64,000 nt of DNA, taken from Marinomonas phaeophyticola. Its GTDB lineage: Bacteria > Pseudomonadota > Gammaproteobacteria > Pseudomonadales > Marinomonadaceae. The stretch is from positions 62,001 through 126,000 of the forward strand of contig NZ_JAPUBN010000018.1 of the NCBI RefSeq assembly GCF_026966905.1. Reading direction: 5' to 3'. The position numbers and the translations under genes were made by a program. The notes under the pieces were generated by a model, which saw only the letters and a program-made list of their open reading frames with translations, was not told the origin of the DNA and did not search any database. Below are positions 28,845-37,836 of the stretch, piece after piece. Within the stretch, counting starts at the first letter, position 1; each line of letters opens with the position of its first letter.

Positions 28845-30183
28845 TTATTTCTGTTGTAGTTCCACCGTATCCAAGGCTTCTGCCATCGCTAACATAGCTA
28901 TGGACTCCAGCCAGTCTAAATCCACCGTTTGATGTGCTTCACAAATAAACCAAGGCTCACGAGAATCAGGCTCTAACATAATGCCTTTATTGATCAGATT
29001 AAACGCGAATTCAGTATACAGAGCTGAATCGGTTTGCTTCCAATCACGATAGTTTTGCGGTACGTGCTCTCCAAAGTGAATGCCAAACATCGCGTCTGGT
29101 CCAGCAAATTTATGAGCAATACCATGGTGACTAAATACTCGACTTAAACGCTCTTGAATGGCTCTGCCTACTCCATTCACTGTTTCTAAGGCATTGGTAT
29201 CACGAAGCAATGTTAACGTTGCTTTGGCTGCACTTAACGCAATCATATTCGCTGTATAGGTACCGCCATGGGTTACACCGTCTTTACCAAAACGAATTTT
29301 GTCCATGATAGACGCTTTTCCGCCAAACGCCGCCACAGGATACCCATTGCCCATGGCTTTAGCGAAAGTGGTTAAATCGGCATACACACCATACAGCTCT
29401 TGCACCCCCTTTTGCTACGCGAAACCCCGTTTTCACTTCATCCATAATCAGCAGCGTGTTGTTTTGATCACAAACCTCTCTTAGCGCTTGAATATAATTC
29501 TGTGTCGCGGCTATGCTGCCACAGTTGCCCATTATCGGTTCTATCACGACGGCCGCAATATCATCACCGACACGCTCAAAAACCTGCTGCAGAGCATTCA
29601 AATCATTTAATGGTACCGTTTCTAAATGCTCACGACTGCTTTCTGGAATACCAATACCAAAGGCTGCTATTTCAGGTGCGTCTTGTTGCTCATTATCCCA
29701 ATTATCAACATCCGACTTCCACATCATTTCATCGTAAAGACCATGGAACCCCCCTTCGACAACCACGATTTTATTGCGGCCGGTATAGCCTCTAGCTGTT
29801 CTTACTGCACCTAATACCGCTTCAGTGCCAGAATTAGCAAAGCGTACTTTTTCAATTTGTGGGCACAGATCTTTTATCAAAGACACCACTTCAGAATCGA
29901 GTGCTGTAGAAAAACCCGAAATAGTGCCGCATTCAGTGATCGTTTTAATGACCTCTCGGTCCACTCTATGATCTCTATAACCCAAAATAATAGGTCCATA
30001 AGCCAATCGAAAATCAACAAACTCTTGATCGTCACAATCGGTGATTGTGCAGCCTTGAGTACTTTTTACAAATACAGTTTTCTCTTCGCCCCAATAGCGG
30101 TAACTGTCCGCGACCCCCATAGGCATATGAGAGTGAGCAGATTTAAGCAATTGATTCGATACAGTTTTATCTTGATTATTCAT
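28845..30183 (-). pseudogene. Class III PLP aminotransferase (glutamate-1-semialdehyde aminomutase-like), frame broken by a 1-base insertion
   Basis: The first frame (from ATG 30183) gives the N-terminal two thirds: MPMGVADSYRYWGEEKTVFV, FANSGTEAVLGAVRTARGYT (phosphate-binding), VVEGGFHGLYDEMMW and NTLLIMDEVKTGFRVAKGG with the PLP-pairing Asp. The second frame (from about 29405) holds ADLTTFAKAMGNGYPVAAFG with the Schiff-base Lys, and GGTYTANMIALSAAKATL. Removing one base from the C5 run at 29405-29409 fuses them as RVAKGVQELYGVYADL, giving about 445 residues. It resembles aspartate aminotransferase-family or GSA aminomutase-like enzymes with unknown amino donor; it is not the heme-pathway HemL by its divergent start. 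Converges on a chemoreceptor gene. Confidence 0.85.
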
Positions 30184-30362
30184 TAATTTAGTCTTTAATT
30201 TCTAGGTAGGGGATTGTGAAGCAAATAGGGAACATGATGATTTTCGAGGCGAATAATACCTATGATGCCTTTTTTTGCTACAAATTAGCTACACATATGA
30301 GGTAAGTCAGGATTCACTTGAACGAATCCACCACCCTTTTTATTAGCATTTTAGGAGAGAGC

Positions 30363-31214
30363 ATGAGCACTGATACAAATTACCAACCACCAAAAGTCTG
30401 GCATTGGGATGCCAAAAACGGTGGCGAATGGGCCAGTATTAACCGCCCAATTTCAGGATCCACTCACGACAAAGAACTACCTATCGGCAAGCACCCATTA
30501 CAACTGTATTCACTCGCGACACCAAATGGCCAAAAAGTAGCGATTATGCTTGAAGAGCTACTGGCTATGGGCCTATCTGAAGCCGAATACGATGCGTTTT
30601 TAATTAAAATAAACGAAGGTGATCAATTCTCTTCAGGTTTTGTCGCCGCGAATCCTAACTCCAAAATCCCCGCTCTCATGGACCATTCAACCACACCGGC
30701 AACACGTGTATTTGAATCCGGTGCCATTCTGCAATATCTGGCGGAGAAATTTGACGCCCTTGTTCCAAAAGATCATCTTGGAAAAACAGAATGTCGATCT
30801 TGGCTTTTTTGGCAAATGGGCTCCGCTCCATACTTAGGTGGTGGTTTCGGTCATTTCTATGCCTATGCTCCCGTGAAACTGGAGTATCCGATCGACCGTT
30901 TTACTATGGAAACAAAACGTCAGTTGGATGTACTAGACAAACACCTTGCTAACAATACCTATATGGCAGGTGATGAATATTCTATTGCCGATATCGCAAT
31001 TTGGCCTTGGTACGGTAATTTGGTGTTAGGTAAGTTATATAGCGCAGCGGAATTCCTGCAAGTTGAAGAGTACACTCATATACAGCGTTGGGCGAAGCAA
31101 ATTCAACAACGCCCTGCCGTACAGCGCGGCCTTGTTGTTAACCGTGTCTGGGGGGAAGGTGAGCACCTAGCAGAACGCCACGACGCATCAGATATCGATG
31201 CGATTGTGAAGTAG
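30363..31214 (+). CDS. yghU: Glutathione-dependent disulfide-bond oxidoreductase (GST superfamily)
   Basis: 283 residues from ATG 30363, which has AGGAGAG immediately upstream; the frame extends to TTG 30318. It is closely YghU-like over its whole length: YQPPKVWHWDAKNGGEWASI, NRPISGSTHDKELPIGKHPL, LYSLATPNGQKVAIMLEELL, DQFSSGFVAANPNSKIPALM, FLGGGFGHFY-like YLGGGFGHFYAYAPVKLEYP, and the C-terminal AERHDASDID. YghU/YfcG-type Nu-class enzymes bind two glutathiones and reduce disulfides and organic hydroperoxides. Monocistronic with its own terminator. Confidence 0.93.
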   Translation: MSTDTNYQPPKVWHWDAKNGGEWASINRPISGSTHDKELPIGKHPLQLYSLATPNGQKVAIMLEELLAMGLSEAEYDAFLIKINEGDQFSSGFVAANPNSKIPALMDHSTTPATRVFESGAILQYLAEKFDALVPKDHLGKTECRSWLFWQMGSAPYLGGGFGHFYAYAPVKLEYPIDRFTMETKRQLDVLDKHLANNTYMAGDEYSIADIAIWPWYGNLVLGKLYSAAEFLQVEEYTHIQRWAKQIQQRPAVQRGLVVNRVWGEGEHLAERHDASDIDAIVK

Positions 31215-31231
31215 GTTATTGAGTCAATAGC

Positions 31232-31286
31232 AAGCTCGAAACAGTTACTAACCGTTATAAAAGGTGGCTGCTGTTTCGAGCTTTTT
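31232..31286 (+). terminator. Terminator of yghU with unusually long loop
   Basis: AAGCTCGAAACAG (31232-31244) pairs perfectly with CTGTTTCGAGCTT (31271-31283) and ends in TTTTT. The 26-base loop carries the short repeat TTATAAAAGGTGGCTG also found, inverted, at 10674-10689. Confidence 0.8.
31255..31270. repeat. Copy of short interspersed repeat inside the yghU terminator loop
   Basis: TTATAAAAGGTGGCTG, a 16-base exact inverted match to 10674-10689. A 12-13-base core also matches the tandem units at 12865-12908. Confidence 0.6.
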
Positions 31287-31294
31287 ACAGGTAT

Positions 31295-31909
31295 TCATTT
31301 TCCCAATCCGATCTGTTGTTGCTGCATAAATCCATATAAAGCGATTGAATCTATGTCGCTTAGGCGGCTTAATGCATCAGTCACGCCTTGCTGATCTTCT
31401 GTCTTTCTATGTTGACCAAGTTTATATTGCGCCTCTACCTTCGTTAAAGTGATCTTACAGGCGACAATGGCTTTTTGTAACTTTTCTCGATATTCCTCAG
31501 GCATCACCGCTTGATCACTCCATACTTCCGGTTCGTATTTTTTAACGGTTTTTTCCATCACACCAACCACATCCGCTTCAGCTAAAACACTCAACCTTCC
31601 ATACACATGTACAGCCGTATAGTTCCATGTGGGTACGTTCGGTTTACCTTGGTACCAGGTCGGAGAAATATAAGCATGAGGACCATGAAACACCACCAGA
31701 GTCATTTTCTCTGCTAAGATCTGCCAATGGGGATTCGCCCGTGCAAAATGACAATATAAGGTGCCAAATTCACCTTCGTTTTTCTCTAGAATAAAGGGTA
31801 AATGAGTACCTTCTAATGAATCACTCAAAATTATCCCAAAACCATACCTCTCAATAAAGCGATGAACTTCCTCTAGATCCGTAACTTGAAATTTACTGGG
31901 AATGTACAT
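31295..31909 (-). CDS. PaiB-family FMN-binding protein / transcriptional regulator-like
   Basis: 204 residues from ATG 31909 (MYIPSKFQVTDLEEVHRFIE), chosen because GAGG lies five bases upstream; the frame extends 16 codons into the upstream gene. The PaiB split-barrel pattern is clear: LEGTHLPFILEK, GTLYCHFARANPHWQIL, VVFHGPHAYISPTWYQGKPN and VPTWNYTAVHVYGRL. PaiB was first described in Bacillus as a negative regulator paired with an acetyltransferase (PaiA); the family probably binds FMN. Here too it follows an acetyltransferase gene, two bases after its stop, so the pairing is conserved. Confidence 0.88.
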   Translation of the reverse strand: MYIPSKFQVTDLEEVHRFIERYGFGIILSDSLEGTHLPFILEKNEGEFGTLYCHFARANPHWQILAEKMTLVVFHGPHAYISPTWYQGKPNVPTWNYTAVHVYGRLSVLAEADVVGVMEKTVKKYEPEVWSDQAVMPEEYREKLQKAIVACKITLTKVEAQYKLGQHRKTEDQQGVTDALSRLSDIDSIALYGFMQQQQIGLGK

Positions 31910-31911
31910 AA

Positions 31912-32520
31912 CTACCTCTTCATGGCTTTTTCTAGAGTCGCCTTTACTTGCGGCCACTCTAGATGCGTGATGCTAAATAAGGCGGTATTTCGGATAGAGC
32001 CATCACTTTGAATTCTTTGATGGCGAACTATGCCTTCAAACACACCGCCAATACGAGCAATCGCCTTCCTTGAGCGTTGATTATTTTCATGGGTTTTCAA
32101 TTGCACTCGAATAGCACCTAGCTGTTCAAAGGCATGTTGTAATAACAAGAATTTAGCATGGGTATTTACATAGCTCCGCTGGAAATCGGCCGCAATAAAG
32201 GTGAAACCAATTTCAATACCTCGATCTGCCGACACAATAGAACAATAACGCGTCGACCCTATAATCCGATTGGACGAATTATCAATAATAACAAAGGGAA
32301 TATGCTCACCTTGCTTCAGAGACTCAAGAGAGGACTCAATCCACTGACGAGTGGTGGTTAAGGATTCACACTGATTCGGTATCACCCACTCCCATAACTG
32401 TGGGTCATTTCCCGCTTCATAAAAGCTTACTGTATCTTCTAAGGCCAGTGGCCTTAAAGTGACTTTATCTGAGCATAGAGTAACTGGTTGAGGGTTAAAT
32501 TCAGGTAAATTGGCTAACAT
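31912..32520 (-). CDS. GNAT acetyltransferase (RimJ/RimL-like)
   Basis: 202 residues. VTLRPLALEDTVSFYEAGND is the usual start of RimJ/L-type N-acetyltransferases; the centre holds GSTRYCSIVSADRGIEIGFT, the acetyl-CoA region AADFQRSYVNTHAKFLLLQH, and AIRVQLKTHENNQRSRKAIA then RIGGVFEGIVRHQRI at the end. Such enzymes acetylate protein N-termini, polyamines or small metabolites. AAAGGAGCGATTAAA precedes ATG. First gene of a two-gene unit with the PaiB-like gene, divergent from a MocR regulator. Confidence 0.88.
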   Translation of the reverse strand: MLANLPEFNPQPVTLCSDKVTLRPLALEDTVSFYEAGNDPQLWEWVIPNQCESLTTTRQWIESSLESLKQGEHIPFVIIDNSSNRIIGSTRYCSIVSADRGIEIGFTFIAADFQRSYVNTHAKFLLLQHAFEQLGAIRVQLKTHENNQRSRKAIARIGGVFEGIVRHQRIQSDGSIRNTALFSITHLEWPQVKATLEKAMKR

Positions 32521-32596
32521 TTTAATCGCTCCTTTGAGTACTATGTAAACGTCTTATTTAACGCTTTGTAACAAATTCATTAAGACCATTGTCATC

Positions 32597-32626
32597 AAAA
32601 CTGGTATAAATAAAACAACCAGTTTT
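32597..32626. promoter_or_regulatory. Palindromic operator in the MocR / GNAT intergenic region
   Basis: AAAACTGGT (32597-32605) and ACCAGTTTT (32618-32626) are exact inverted arms with a 12-base spacer, 24 bases before the MocR-family start codon. A further ACCA half-site lies at 32585. CTGGT-type half-sites are typical for MocR regulators. It could control both divergent transcripts. Confidence 0.6.
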
Positions 32627-32650
32627 AATTTAGAAGATAGACCAGAATCA

Positions 32651-34123
32651 ATGAAAACCTTAACCCTGCTATTAGACAAGCAACTTAAGCCCGTATTTTT
32701 ACGAATTGCATACGGCTTACGTCATGCGATACAAACAGGCAAACTGACAGCAAACGAACCTCTACCCTCAGCTCGCAAATTGGCTGAACAACTTGGAACC
32801 AATAGACACACCATTATGGCCGCTTATCAAGAGCTTATTGCTCAAGGCTGGGTTGAGTCTATAGAGAGAAAAGGATATCGCGTTGCGCAATCATTACCAA
32901 TAGAAGAAAGTAATCACTCACTTTCATACCACCCTTTGGTAGAAAAGGCATTCAACTGGGACATCAACACAGACATTAGTGAGAGTAGTCTAGATAAACC
33001 CGCGCATAAGTATCGCTATAATTTTGCAGGAGGCTCGCCAGATGTGTCTTTATTCCCTTTTAAAGACTTTAAATCTTACATGAACGAAAGCTTGAGTCGT
33101 CCTAATTTTGATGACCTTAACTATGGCAACAACGCTGGGAATAACAATTTTATTCATCAAGTTAAAACTTATTTAAGACGCGTTCGATCCATTACAGATA
33201 AAGAAATTATTGCCGTCAATGGCTCTCAAGAAGCCATCTATCTTATTGCTCGCCTGCTACTCAAATCAGGGGATAAGGTGGCAGTGGAATCATTAGGCTA
33301 TCAACCCGCTTGGAATGCTTTTAAAACGACGGGAGCGGACCTTGTCCCGATACAACAACACGATAATGGCATTGATATTAAGCAGCTTGAAAAGGTATTT
33401 TCGACCACTGATATAAAGTTGCTGTATCTCACCCCTTTGCATCAATATCCCACTACTGTGACCTTACCGATTCACGAACGCATGGCTATTTATCAGTTAG
33501 CCACTAAATACAATGTGGCGATTCTTGAAGACGACTATGACCATGAATTCCACTACGACTGTCAGCCCCTCATTCCATTGGCAGCCGAAGATCCACTAGG
33601 CTTGGTGATCTATTTATCTACTTTCTCTAAAATTATGTTTCCAGGAGGAAGAATCGGATTTATTGCCGTAGATAAAGCCCTTGTTCCTGCCATTATGCGT
33701 TATCGAAGTGTCATGAATCATAAACCCAATGTATTAATGCAGGATGCGATTGGTCGCTGGATGCAAGACGGTGGGTTTGAACGTCATCTTCGCCGGATGT
33801 CAAAGCGGTATCACCAACGCCGAGATCACTTAATCCAACTATTAAACATGTATAAAGCACAAGGAATAGCATTAGACTATGATTTACCAGCAGGGGGCAT
33901 GTCGCTCTGGTTAGACATAAAATCCCACGCGCATGAGTTAGAACAAGTCTGCCATGAAAACGATATTTACCTCGCAGCCGAACATCATTTTCATCTAGAC
34001 CCTACAAAAGATGAGAACCGTTATGTGAGATTAGGTTACGCGGGTTTGAGCTCTGATGCATTAACGGCAGGTTTACACTCTTTATTCACTTTGCTTAAAG
34101 AGGTTCAATCAAGAGGTTATTAG
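32651..34123 (+). CDS. MocR/PdxR-family transcriptional regulator (GntR HTH fused to aminotransferase)
   Basis: 490 residues. Residues about 10-75 are a GntR winged helix (LTANEPLPSARKLAEQLGTN, RHTIMAAYQELIAQGWVESI). The remainder is a type I aminotransferase-like domain that uses PLP as an effector: VNGSQEAIYLIARLLLKSGD, LYLTPLHQYPTTVTLP, AILEDDYDHEFHYD, and the PLP-Lys in LSTFSKIMFPGGRIGFIAV. The canonical Lys is present, so PLP binding is likely. Targets are probably the divergent GNAT-PaiB operon through the palindrome in between. It is not close enough to known PdxR or GabR to assign the ligand. Confidence 0.9.
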   Translation: MKTLTLLLDKQLKPVFLRIAYGLRHAIQTGKLTANEPLPSARKLAEQLGTNRHTIMAAYQELIAQGWVESIERKGYRVAQSLPIEESNHSLSYHPLVEKAFNWDINTDISESSLDKPAHKYRYNFAGGSPDVSLFPFKDFKSYMNESLSRPNFDDLNYGNNAGNNNFIHQVKTYLRRVRSITDKEIIAVNGSQEAIYLIARLLLKSGDKVAVESLGYQPAWNAFKTTGADLVPIQQHDNGIDIKQLEKVFSTTDIKLLYLTPLHQYPTTVTLPIHERMAIYQLATKYNVAILEDDYDHEFHYDCQPLIPLAAEDPLGLVIYLSTFSKIMFPGGRIGFIAVDKALVPAIMRYRSVMNHKPNVLMQDAIGRWMQDGGFERHLRRMSKRYHQRRDHLIQLLNMYKAQGIALDYDLPAGGMSLWLDIKSHAHELEQVCHENDIYLAAEHHFHLDPTKDENRYVRLGYAGLSSDALTAGLHSLFTLLKEVQSRGY

Positions 34124-34166
34124 GATTTACTGTTAGCTTTGATTTATATGTTCGAGGAGAATGACC

Positions 34167-34706
34167 ATGACACCCAATACCATTTTATCTTTTTGGTTTA
34201 ATGAGCTCACACCAGCCCAATGGTGGAAAAAAGACACCGAACTCGACAGTTTAATTAAACACCGATTTCTTAAGTTGCATGAATCTGCGAACCGCTGTGA
34301 GCTATTTAAATGGCGTCAATCCGCTAAAGGACGACTCGCTGAAATCATTATTTTAGATCAATTCTCGCGCAATATATTTCGCGGTACTCCAGCGTCTTTT
34401 GCCTCAGATGCATTAGCTTTAGCCTTAGCTCAAGAAGCCATCGCATTAGGGGAAGATAAGCGACTCACAGACATAGAAAGAAATTTTCTATATATGCCAT
34501 TTATGCATAGTGAATCATTAGTAGTGCATGATGTAGCCGCAATATTATTTGCCCAAAATGGCCTTCAGTCCAATATAGAGTTTGAACAAAAGCATCGAGA
34601 GATTATTAAAAAATTTGGGCGCTACCCCCACAGAAATGCCATTTTAGGGCGCCTATCTACTAAGGCTGAAATCATCTTTTTAGAGCAGCCAGAGTCTTCT
34701 TTTTAA
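34167..34706 (+). CDS. DUF924 family protein
   Basis: 179 residues from ATG 34167, which has GAGGAGA seven bases upstream; an ATG six bases earlier is too close to that site. The family pattern is clear: ILSFWFNELTPAQWWKKD near the start, GRLAEIIILDQFSRNIFRGT in the centre, and NFLYMPFMHSESLVVHD, then FGRYPHRNAILGRLSTKAE. The fold is helical and TPR-like; no biochemical function is established. It follows the MocR gene by 43 bases on the same strand. Confidence 0.87.
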   Translation: MTPNTILSFWFNELTPAQWWKKDTELDSLIKHRFLKLHESANRCELFKWRQSAKGRLAEIIILDQFSRNIFRGTPASFASDALALALAQEAIALGEDKRLTDIERNFLYMPFMHSESLVVHDVAAILFAQNGLQSNIEFEQKHREIIKKFGRYPHRNAILGRLSTKAEIIFLEQPESSF

Positions 34707-34960
34707 GCGAATAATAGCATCCCACTAGCTCGGCCTTCATTCCATGGTGTGCTAGTGAACACGGTATATCAAGATAATAACGAAGCATCATATTTTTCTT
34801 TTATTTCAGCGGGTTAAAAAAACATCTCTAAAAAAACGCTTTCTTAGATCTTTTTACCATTAAACATCTTACTAATTAGTTCGATAACTAAGATGGCGTA
34901 GTACGTTGATTAATAGGTCAGGAGTACGTACTTAGATAATGGCAAGAAGGAGAGATAACG

Positions 34961-36052
34961 ATGGACTTAAATCTAAACATGGCCTCTCAGCGATCTTATC
35001 AAAGGTCTGAGATAGTCACTCAGCGAACGGTTTGGCGGCCACAAGCTGAGACCGACAATAATCAAACGCAATCAGCTTCATCAGGTAACCCTAATGACAG
35101 TATTCGTTTGGTCTATCAGCAGAGCTTACAGCAATTTTCAGAAAGTAGTTCTGTATCCCAAGAACGAACACTAGAATCCACAAGTAATACATCAACTCAA
35201 GAATTTGACGACCTAAATCAAGACCCCGAGCTAATGAAAACCAAAAAACTGCTTGAAATGATGTTCGGTGTCTCTTTTTCTCTCTATAAAAGTGTACGCT
35301 CAGAAAGTGATCACCCTCCTCCTAATAATCCTGAGCGTATTGCTAACGTAGAAAATACAGAAGAACGAATGGATATAAATGGACAGCCTCTGGAACAGGT
35401 GAGTCAACGATTCCATCAGATAAAAGAGACCGAGACAACCCGTTTTCAAGCTAATGGCGAAATCGTACTTAAGGATGGACGTCGGTTTGATATTGAATTT
35501 TCTTTAGATATGGCGCGCGCAAGAGAAGAATCCTTCTATGGTGAAATGATCATCTCAGGCAAGCAGGTCGACCCACTTACCATTAATTTAAACGGCAATA
35601 TGGCTCAACTTAGTCAAAATAAAGTGCAGTTTGATATCAATAATGATGGAGAAATGGATAACGTACATTACGCCAGTGGCGACTCGGCTTTCCTCGCTAT
35701 AGATAAGAACGGGAATGGCCGTATTGATGATGGAGGGGAGCTCTTTGGTCCGCAGTCTGGTAGTGGTTTTACCGATTTAGCCCAATACGATGAAAATCAG
35801 GATGGTGTCATTGATAAAGACGATAGCATCTTTGAAAAGCTTGTCTTAACTCAGCGAGATGAGGCGGGAAATGAAAACGTGATCTCTTTAAAAGAGGTCG
35901 GTATCGAAGCCTTTTTACTGGCCTCTCAAGATACACAGTTTAGCCTATTCAACTCAAATGGAGAGCGAGCAGGCATAATACAAGAAACAGGTTTGTATCT
36001 TAAGTCAGACGGATCCGTTGACAGTATGCAGCATGTGGATCTTATTATTTAA
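34961..36052 (+). CDS. EF-hand-like calcium-binding protein of unknown function
   Basis: 363 residues without a signal peptide. Residues 1-120 are polar and Gln/Ser rich, probably disordered. Residues about 150-215 form a conserved-looking domain (TTRFQANGEIVLKDGRRFDI). Three calcium loops follow: DINNDGEMDN (about 224), DKNGNGRIDDGGELFG (about 248) and DENQDGVIDKDDSIF (about 276), matching DxDxDG-type dockerin/EF-hand loops. The C-terminal region, LKEVGIEAFLLASQDTQFSL then LFNSNGERAGIIQETGLYLK, is typical of large VCBS/hemolysin-like marine proteins. A non-classical or type I secretion route would fit but no secretion genes are near. AAGGAGAG precedes ATG. Confidence 0.75.
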   Translation: MDLNLNMASQRSYQRSEIVTQRTVWRPQAETDNNQTQSASSGNPNDSIRLVYQQSLQQFSESSSVSQERTLESTSNTSTQEFDDLNQDPELMKTKKLLEMMFGVSFSLYKSVRSESDHPPPNNPERIANVENTEERMDINGQPLEQVSQRFHQIKETETTRFQANGEIVLKDGRRFDIEFSLDMARAREESFYGEMIISGKQVDPLTINLNGNMAQLSQNKVQFDINNDGEMDNVHYASGDSAFLAIDKNGNGRIDDGGELFGPQSGSGFTDLAQYDENQDGVIDKDDSIFEKLVLTQRDEAGNENVISLKEVGIEAFLLASQDTQFSLFNSNGERAGIIQETGLYLKSDGSVDSMQHVDLII

Positions 36053-36077
36053 ATCGCCACTTTAGGCTAGAGAGATA

Positions 36078-36126
36078 AAGCCCTGATACTCGCTACCTAG
36101 CAACTCAGGGCTTGTTATTTCAGTTT
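36078..36126 (+). terminator. Terminator after the EF-hand protein
   Basis: AAGCCCTGA (36078-36086) pairs with TCAGGGCTT (36105-36113) over an 18-base loop, followed by GTTATTTCAG and TTTTT. The remaining bases to 36348 are AT-rich with no recognised feature. Confidence 0.65.
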
Positions 36127-36348
36127 TTCTACTGACGCTTTGATTTTATTAAATAAAAAAGATCAACCATGTCTATACACATAGAAAATAAAGTCACAAC
36201 ACATCGTATGGGTTCCAGAGTGAGACTAGTAAACCAATAAAGCTCACTCGCAGAGATAGGGACAGATTTCTTTAAGCTCTTATATAGACATTTCAAACAC
36301 AGCCTTTATAGTAGCCAGTATTTTCAAAACTCGTATATAGGACAGCTT

Positions 36349-36942
36349 ATGTCAGTATCTCAATCCGTTACTATCACTAAACTTGAGAAAATACGTACAT
36401 CTTGGTTACCAGCGGTTGAGTTTTTATTCGGCAAGCCGGTCACTGAAGCGGAGTTTATTGGATTCGAACTCAATGAACATACTCAAACCCCTGTTACTTT
36501 GTTTGAGGATGAAAGTAAGCCCTTTTCATATAAGATCCAAATGCCACAGAAAAGCTTAACAAACGAGGTGCTACTATTGGCGGATGTGATGCATGAACTC
36601 TGCCATGGTCTATACCCTCTTGGTTATCAAGGTAACAATGAACGTAAGACAACCGTATTATGCGAAGGGGCGGCGATTTATGGAGCCGTCGTTGCGCTTA
36701 GACAAGTATTCGGTGATGAGTGTGTCGACGAGTATCTAAATGTCTTACAAGAAAAAGCGTTTAGTTACTACGATGCCTTTTCTTATGTGGCTGTATTATT
36801 AGCCGATGATCCTCAAGCTATTAAGAAATTACGTGAGCGGCATCCATTCCTACAAGATGTGACTAAACCTGACTTTGCAACGGCCGATGTGAAAGCCGAT
36901 GTAAAAATAAAAGACATCTTGTTGATGACATTTAGACCTTAA
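36349..36942 (+). CDS. Putative HExxH zinc metallopeptidase-like protein
   Basis: 197 residues, no signal peptide or membrane segment. The centre holds LLADVMHELCHGLYPLGYQG, an HExxH motif (His-Glu-Leu-Cys-His, about residue 81), with a plausible third ligand Glu about 20 residues later in TVLCEGAAIYGAVVALRQVF, as in gluzincins. The N-terminal part (WLPAVEFLFGKPVTEAEFIG) and the C-terminal helices are not recognised. AGGACAGCTT precedes ATG. It stands alone between a terminator and the convergent alkB gene. Peptidase activity is inferred from the motif only. Confidence 0.65.
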   Translation: MSVSQSVTITKLEKIRTSWLPAVEFLFGKPVTEAEFIGFELNEHTQTPVTLFEDESKPFSYKIQMPQKSLTNEVLLLADVMHELCHGLYPLGYQGNNERKTTVLCEGAAIYGAVVALRQVFGDECVDEYLNVLQEKAFSYYDAFSYVAVLLADDPQAIKKLRERHPFLQDVTKPDFATADVKADVKIKDILLMTFRP

Positions 36943-36992
36943 TGAATACACCTTAATTTGCCGATTAAAAATGAAAGGGGTTTTATAGGCAG

Positions 36993-37604
36993 TCACTCGC
37001 TTACAATATTTCTAAAGGTTAAATTGACTCTTGGCTCATGGACCTTTGTTGTTGGCGGCAGCCTGTGTTGCCAACAGTCTTGCGTCGTACCCGCCATAAT
37101 TAATAAGCTCCCATGCTCTAAAAGTAACGAGACAGTGTCGCTTGTTATTTTATTTTTAAAGGAAAATTTCCGCTCAGCACCAAGACTAACCGACGCAATA
37201 ACACCGTGCTTTTGCAGATCTCTTTCGCCATCACTGTGCCAGGCCATCCCTTCACTACCATCATGGTATAAATTCAATAAACAAGTATTAAACGTTTCGC
37301 CTAACCTCGCTTCTACAATGGCTTTTATGGCTAATAACTCTTTTGTCCAAGGCAAAGCTTGCTTAGTGATATTAGAATAGGTGTAGGTAAACGCCCTATC
37401 TGCATATAAAGCGACTTTACGTTTTGTAATCAAGTGCTTGCCAAGAATAATCGCTTCATCATGCTTCCAGTCAATATTGTTAAGTAAGCATTTAAAATAG
37501 TAATCCGCGTCGTCTAATGACATTAGGGCACCATAGTACTTAACTATACTGCCATCGCTTAAAAGGTTTTCAGGATTTTCTACAGGTTCTCTAAATAGAT
37601 TCAT
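36993..37604 (-). CDS. AlkB-type 2-oxoglutarate/Fe(II) dioxygenase
   Basis: 203 residues of the DNA/RNA demethylase family (ALKBH2/3-like bacterial group). The iron triad is in MAWHSDGERDL (HxD) and the later His of CWQHRLPPTTKVHEPRVNLT; the Arg pair of PRVNLTFR binds 2-oxoglutarate. FNTCLLNLYHDGSEGMAW is the nucleotide-flip and substrate region. It should oxidatively remove alkyl groups such as 1-methyladenine and 3-methylcytosine. The gene symbol is withheld because E. coli AlkB itself is a distinct subgroup. Converges on the HExxH gene. No strong ribosome binding site. Confidence 0.88.
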   Translation of the reverse strand: MNLFREPVENPENLLSDGSIVKYYGALMSLDDADYYFKCLLNNIDWKHDEAIILGKHLITKRKVALYADRAFTYTYSNITKQALPWTKELLAIKAIVEARLGETFNTCLLNLYHDGSEGMAWHSDGERDLQKHGVIASVSLGAERKFSFKNKITSDTVSLLLEHGSLLIMAGTTQDCWQHRLPPTTKVHEPRVNLTFRNIVSE

Positions 37605-37779
37605 AATCAGCGGCTAAGGTTAGAAAAGTGACTTTACGTATTAGCCTGCTCAAAAACAGCTTGAATGGCTAAGAATATGCGCATAAGTCTGGTGATATCT
37701 CTGTTTTTATCCACATTTTTTTCGAACAGACAGGCTGTTGATAAAATAGTCGATTCTTTGTCTTCATTCCCAATAGTAG

Positions 37780-37816
37780 AAAACAGATGGTAGCTTATGG
37801 ACATACCATCTGTTTT
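37780..37816 (-). terminator. Bidirectional terminator after the peroxiredoxin gene
   Basis: AAAACAGATGGTA (37780-37792) pairs perfectly with TACCATCTGTTTT (37804-37816) over an 11-base loop. On the minus strand it ends in TTTT directly downstream of the peroxiredoxin stop. Confidence 0.8.
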
Positions 37817-37836
37817 GTCTACCCTACGTTCAAATC

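Noticed and set aside
36958..37380. 140-codon plus-strand frame
   Set aside because: Lies antisense to the AlkB-family gene, whose iron and 2-oxoglutarate motifs are unmistakable.
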